Source of the DNA: Lysobacterales bacterium
GTDB taxonomy: Bacteria; Pseudomonadota; Gammaproteobacteria; Xanthomonadales; Rhodanobacteraceae
DNA length: 64,000 nucleotides
Direction of reading: 5' to 3'
Assembly (NCBI GenBank): GCA_017305055.1
Contig: JAFKMZ010000006.1
Span: forward strand, 1 to 64,000
In this document: positions 60,761-64,000 of the stretch, piece after piece
How the letters are laid out: the number at the start of each line of letters is the position of its first letter
How positions within the stretch are numbered: the stretch's first letter is position 1
The notes under the pieces: model-generated
What the model was told of the DNA's origin: nothing
Databases searched by the model: none
Seen by the model: the letters and a program-made list of their open reading frames with translations, nothing else
Made by a program: the position numbers and the translations under genes

Positions 60761-61179
60761 GCCACACCTCCCGTGCGCCCACCGACGAGGGCAACCACCA
60801 GGGCCGCGCCGGCCAGCACCACCACGATCACCGACAGCACCAGGCTGGTGGGCATGGTGGCGAAGGCATCCCTGGCATGCACCAGGGCGTCAATGAAACC
60901 AAGCACCCAGGCCGCCAGCAGCAGCAACGCGTACAGCGAGGAGCGTGCACGCCATCGCGTGCGGAACAGGCGGACGATGGCAGCCAGCAAGGCGAACCCG
61001 GCGATGACCAGGCCGCCGGCGAGCAGCCATGACGAGAAGTTGTTCCACTGGATGGCGTAGCTGCGGAAGTAGGTGACGTCGCTCAGCAGTGCGCCGAGGA
61101 ACAGCGCCAGCGCCCCGGCCACGAGGGCGGCATGGAGGGGATGAAAGAGGTTGCGTGTCCGTTCCATGATGACCGCCAT
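60757..61179 (-). CDS. DUF2231 membrane protein
   Basis: This protein has 140 residues from MAVIMERTRNLFHPLHAALVAG. It has four hydrophobic helices, and the N-terminal HPLHAALVAGALALFLGALLSDV is the DUF2231 signature. The family often accompanies periplasmic quinoproteins or cytochromes and may pass electrons, but no haem motif is seen. The stop overlaps the start of the sorbosone dehydrogenase-like gene. Confidence 0.83.
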   Translation of the reverse strand: MAVIMERTRNLFHPLHAALVAGALALFLGALLSDVTYFRSYAIQWNNFSSWLLAGGLVIAGFALLAAIVRLFRTRWRARSSLYALLLLAAWVLGFIDALVHARDAFATMPTSLVLSVIVVVLAGAALVVALVGGRTGGVA

Positions 61180-61399
61180 GACATCCTCCCGTCAGCGCGC
61201 AGGCGTGTCCGGGCAGATTACAACAGGTGCGCATTACCACCGCGTCAAGATTCCCGGCACCACGGCTCGGCGCCGACCGGCGCATTCCTGCATGTATTGT
61301 CGCCAATCCGTCCGCTGGGCGGTTGCTTGTGCTTGCCAGCGACGCCGGCGACGGGCCACATCGCTGGTCGTGTGATCTGAAACGGCCGAGTTCCTGGCC

Positions 61400-62179
61400 T
61401 CAGCCGAATTGGATCGACAGCATCGAGATTGAGCCGCCGTCCATGCCTTCGGTCGGAAAATCCACGACGTCGTCCTTGGCACTGGCGCCCAGCACGTAGA
61501 GCAGGGGCAGGTAGTGCTCGGGCGTCGGTATCGAGAGCTCCGCGTCCCGGCCGAGCGCGGCATAATCCACCAGCGCGCCGTAGTCGTGGTCCCCGACCAG
61601 TCCGCGCACCCGCGCCTCGAATCGCGCAGCCCACTCGAACGGCTGCGCCGGATGCCGGCCCCAGGCATAAGTGTGCAGGTTGTGCACCACGTTGCCGCTG
61701 CCGAGGATCAGCACGCCCTCGTCACGCAACGGGGCAAGCCGCCGCGCGAGTTCGAAGTGGTAGTCGGGCGCCTTGGTCTCGTCGATGCTCAATTGCACCA
61801 CTGGCACGTCGGCGCCGGGGAAGACGTGGCGCAGCACGGACCAGGTGCCGTGGTCCAGGCCCCAGGCCAGATCGGCGCGTACCGGCAGCGGTGCCAGCAG
61901 TTCCCGCAACCGGTGCACGAGCATGGGCTCACCCGGAGCCGGGTACTGCACCTCGAACAGTTCGCGCGGGAAGCCGCCGAAATCGTGGATGGTGCGCGGC
62001 GCTGCCATCGCCGTGGCCGCGGTGCCCGGGAGATACCAGTGCGCCGAAACCGACAGCACGACGCGCGGCTTCGGCAGGCGTTGGCCCAGCGCGGCCCAGG
62101 CGCGCGACCAGGCCGAGTCCTGGATGGCATTCATCGGGTTGCCGTGACCGATGAACAAGGTGGGCATGCGCTCAGTCAT
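61400..62179 (-). CDS. 4,5-DOPA-type extradiol dioxygenase (LigB/YgiD family)
   Basis: This protein has 259 residues from MTERMPTLFIGHGNPMNAI. Metal ligands are H12 (GHGNPMN), H47 (SVSAHWY) and the later histidines in ILGSGNVVHNL and PTPEHYLPLLYVLG. AWGLDHGTWSVLRHVFP is a family block. E. coli YgiD opens the ring of L-DOPA at the 4,5 position. The physiological substrate in most bacteria is unknown. Single gene, about 220 bases from the DUF2231 start. Confidence 0.92.
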   Translation of the reverse strand: MTERMPTLFIGHGNPMNAIQDSAWSRAWAALGQRLPKPRVVLSVSAHWYLPGTAATAMAAPRTIHDFGGFPRELFEVQYPAPGEPMLVHRLRELLAPLPVRADLAWGLDHGTWSVLRHVFPGADVPVVQLSIDETKAPDYHFELARRLAPLRDEGVLILGSGNVVHNLHTYAWGRHPAQPFEWAARFEARVRGLVGDHDYGALVDYAALGRDAELSIPTPEHYLPLLYVLGASAKDDVVDFPTEGMDGGSISMLSIQFG

Positions 62180-62221
62180 TCGCGAATCTCCAAAGCAAGG
62201 CGGGTCGGATGCCACCAGACA

Positions 62222-62848
62222 TCAAGTCTGGTCTGCAGATGACTGCGCGTGCGGCAGATGCCAGCCATGGCGGATGGCCATATACCGCAACAGCAGGCAT
62301 GCCACGCCGCCGACGATCGTCGAGGCCACCGGGTGGATGCCCAGCACGTGACCGCCGACCACGATCGCCGCCCCCACGAGCGCGGCCAGCGCATACAGGT
62401 CGGAACGCAGCACTGCGGGGACCTGCATCACCAGCACGTCGCGCACCATGCCGCCGCCGATGCCGGTCAGCATGCCGAGCAAGGCCGCCATGAGCGGGTT
62501 GAGTCCGAACAGCAACGCCTTTTCCGCGCCCGCCACGGCAAAGAAGGCGAGACCCACCGCGTCGAACCACAACACCGCATGCCGATGCCGCATGACCACC
62601 GGATCCCAGAAGAACACCAGCAGGCCGGCCAGCGTGGATACCCCGAGATAGCTCAGATGGCTGATCGCCGCCGGCGGTGTCGCGCCAATCAGCACGTCCC
62701 GCGTGATGCCGCCTGCATTGCCGGCGGCGAACGCCAGCACCAGCACGCCAAAGACGTCCAGGCGGTACTTCACTGCGGCCACCGCGCCGCTGATGGCGAA
62801 CACGAACGTGCCGCCAAGGTCCAGTAGGGTCACCAGGATGTGGGTCAT
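62222..62848 (-). CDS. TRIC/UPF0126-family cation channel-like membrane protein (YicG-like)
   Basis: This protein has 208 residues from MTHILVTLLDLGGTFVFAISGAVAAV. Two repeated halves each have three helices and a conserved glycine-rich loop: GNAGGITRDVLIG and GIGGGMVRDVLV. This is the bacterial TRIC (trimeric intracellular cation channel) family. E. coli YicG is linked to glycine permeation or potassium flux. The protein's job here is not known. Confidence 0.92.
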   Translation of the reverse strand: MTHILVTLLDLGGTFVFAISGAVAAVKYRLDVFGVLVLAFAAGNAGGITRDVLIGATPPAAISHLSYLGVSTLAGLLVFFWDPVVMRHRHAVLWFDAVGLAFFAVAGAEKALLFGLNPLMAALLGMLTGIGGGMVRDVLVMQVPAVLRSDLYALAALVGAAIVVGGHVLGIHPVASTIVGGVACLLLRYMAIRHGWHLPHAQSSADQT

Positions 62849-63078
62849 GGCAGATGCCTCGGCGGTCGCTGGCCGAGGCTGCTTCGGTCGCGCGATTGGT
62901 CTGAAACTCTACGCCCTCCGGCAGGGGCGTGGGCGGAGTGGCCAGATCCCACAGCGGCCCGCGTCCCGGATGCCAGGCATGCGAAGGCATCCCTCACGCG
63001 CATGCCGGTATAGTTGCACGTCCAGTGCCTGGCGTGGTGAAGCTCCGCCCCGGCGGCACGGCTCGGGAGCAGGCATCG

Positions 63079-64000
63079 GTGCGTGTACCACTCTGGATCT
63101 GGTTGGCCACGGCGGCGGGCGTGCTCGCGTTGCTGGCGCTGAGTTTTTTCACCCACATACGCAACGCGCACGAGCCGTCGACCAAGGAGGCTGGGGCGTG
63201 GACCGCGTTTTTCGTCGTGCTCTCGATCCTGTTCGGCATTGGCCTGACCCTGGTCTGGGGAGTCGATCACGGTATCGAGTATTTCGCCGGCTACATCACC
63301 GAGTACAGCCTGTCGATCGACAACCTGTTCGTGTTCGTGATCATCATGGCGGGCTTCGACGTGCCGCGCGCGTACCAGCAAACGGTTCTGCTGATCGGCA
63401 TCGTCATTGCGCTCGTCCTGCGCACCATCTTCATCCTGATTGGCGCCGCGGCGATCGCGCATTTCAGTTGGGTCTTCTACCTGTTCGGCCTGTTCCTGAT
63501 CGCCACCGGCATCAAACTGGGGTTTGGCAAGGGTGACGAGGGCGGGGACTACGAGCCGAACATCATGGTGCGCCTCGCGCGTCGCGTGCTGCCGGTGACC
63601 GAGCACTACGACGGCACGAAGCTGACCACGCGCATCGACGGCAAGCGCTACGTGACGCCGATGCTGATGGTCATGCTGGCGATCGGCATGACCGACATCC
63701 TGTTTGCGCTGGATTCGATCCCGGCCATCTACGGCCTGACCGACCAGCCGTACATCGTGTTTACCGCCAACGCCTTCGCCCTGCTTGGACTCATCGAGCT
63801 GTATTTCCTGATCGGCGGGCTGCTCACCAAGCTGGTCTACCTGAGCCTGGGGCTGGCCCTGGTGCTGTGCTTCATCGGCGTGAAGCTGGTGCTCGAGGCC
63901 ATGCACACCAACAGCCTGCCTTTCATCAACGGCGGCGAGCCGATCCCGGGGATTCCGGAAATCCCGACCTGGCTGTCGCTGCTCGTCATCATCGGCATTC
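63079..64000 (+). CDS. TerC/Alx-family membrane protein, 3' end outside the window
   Basis: The frame is open from a GTG at 63079 (MRVPLWIWLATAAGVLALLALSFF) to the window end, 307 codons. It contains the TerC signature blocks GVDHGIEYFAGYITEYSLSIDNLFVFVIIM and MLAIGMTDILFALDSIPAIYGLT, whose aspartates on helices are thought to bind manganese. Members (Alx, YceF) export manganese or help metalate exported enzymes. The usual full length is about 320-340 residues, so little is missing. I looked for the Mn-sensing yybP-ykoY riboswitch in the upstream 230 bases and did not find its core. Confidence 0.9.
   Translation, partial: MRVPLWIWLATAAGVLALLALSFFTHIRNAHEPSTKEAGAWTAFFVVLSILFGIGLTLVWGVDHGIEYFAGYITEYSLSIDNLFVFVIIMAGFDVPRAYQQTVLLIGIVIALVLRTIFILIGAAAIAHFSWVFYLFGLFLIATGIKLGFGKGDEGGDYEPNIMVRLARRVLPVTEHYDGTKLTTRIDGKRYVTPMLMVMLAIGMTDILFALDSIPAIYGLTDQPYIVFTANAFALLGLIELYFLIGGLLTKLVYLSLGLALVLCFIGVKLVLEAMHTNSLPFINGGEPIPGIPEIPTWLSLLVIIGI

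Noticed and set aside
62849-63078. yybP-ykoY manganese riboswitch upstream of the TerC gene
   Set aside because: The conserved core could not be found; only generic GC-rich hairpins were seen.

Overview
The window reads as chromosome of a high-GC gammaproteobacterium of the order Lysobacterales (Xanthomonadales), most likely family Rhodanobacteraceae or a close relative. This is inferred from the E. coli-type PssA phosphatidylserine synthase, the RpoD with a long acidic insert, the Xanthomonas-like attC sites, the dense GC-rich coding and the frequent ATGA start/stop overlaps. No identity search was possible.

Positions 1-2105 are the 3' end of an integron cassette array. There are four complete attC sites and one half site, and the array carries ParDE, a DUF4160 protein, two small hypothetical proteins and an XRE regulator. 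Three of these genes lie antisense to the array. Positions 2383-12368 hold ordinary metabolic genes: two tandem secreted amidohydrolases, ubiE, a DUF2249/FmdE pair, a serine carboxypeptidase, a Tat-exported phosphoesterase and an M1 aminopeptidase.

Positions 12679-25459 form a coherent photo-oxidative stress block. It starts with an ECF11-type sigma factor and its zinc-cupin anti-sigma factor ChrR. It continues with photolyase, a catalase-like peroxidase, cytochrome b561, a divergent TspO and a fatty-acyl desaturase. It ends with a tightly overlapping lipid-modification operon: FAD oxidoreductase, DUF1365, two CFA-synthase-like methyltransferases, DUF2878, DUF1295 and a lipocalin. The gene content resembles the singlet-oxygen regulon of Rhodobacter sphaeroides that makes furan fatty acids.

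Positions 25723-33505 are mixed housekeeping genes (alpha/beta hydrolase without a catalytic serine, lipid hydroxylase, YgjP-like protease, rdgC, aromatic aminotransferase, ydcH, GNAT, pssA, lipoprotein). They are followed by an M16 peptidase gene broken by an internal deletion (33620-36381). Positions 36545-45937 are an envelope-glycan cluster: two GT39 transferases, an O-antigen ligase-like protein, two GT2 transferases, a CDP-glycerol-transferase-like protein and an LpxL-like acyltransferase. Then come dtd and rpoD.

Downstream of rpoD, 48923-49258 is a tRNA-Ile(CAU) gene whose anticodon loop is split by a 260-nt Azoarcus-like group I intron. Beyond it lies a compositionally distinct block (49688-58318): FecI-like sigma, FecR-like regulator, STN-domain TonB receptor, small secreted protein, gamma-glutamyltranspeptidase and an MHS-family permease. 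This looks like a substrate-sensing system for gamma-glutamyl compounds. A decayed POT transporter marks its end. The window closes with a sorbosone dehydrogenase-like lipoprotein, a DUF2231 protein, a DODA-type dioxygenase, a TRIC-family channel and the start of a TerC-family protein.
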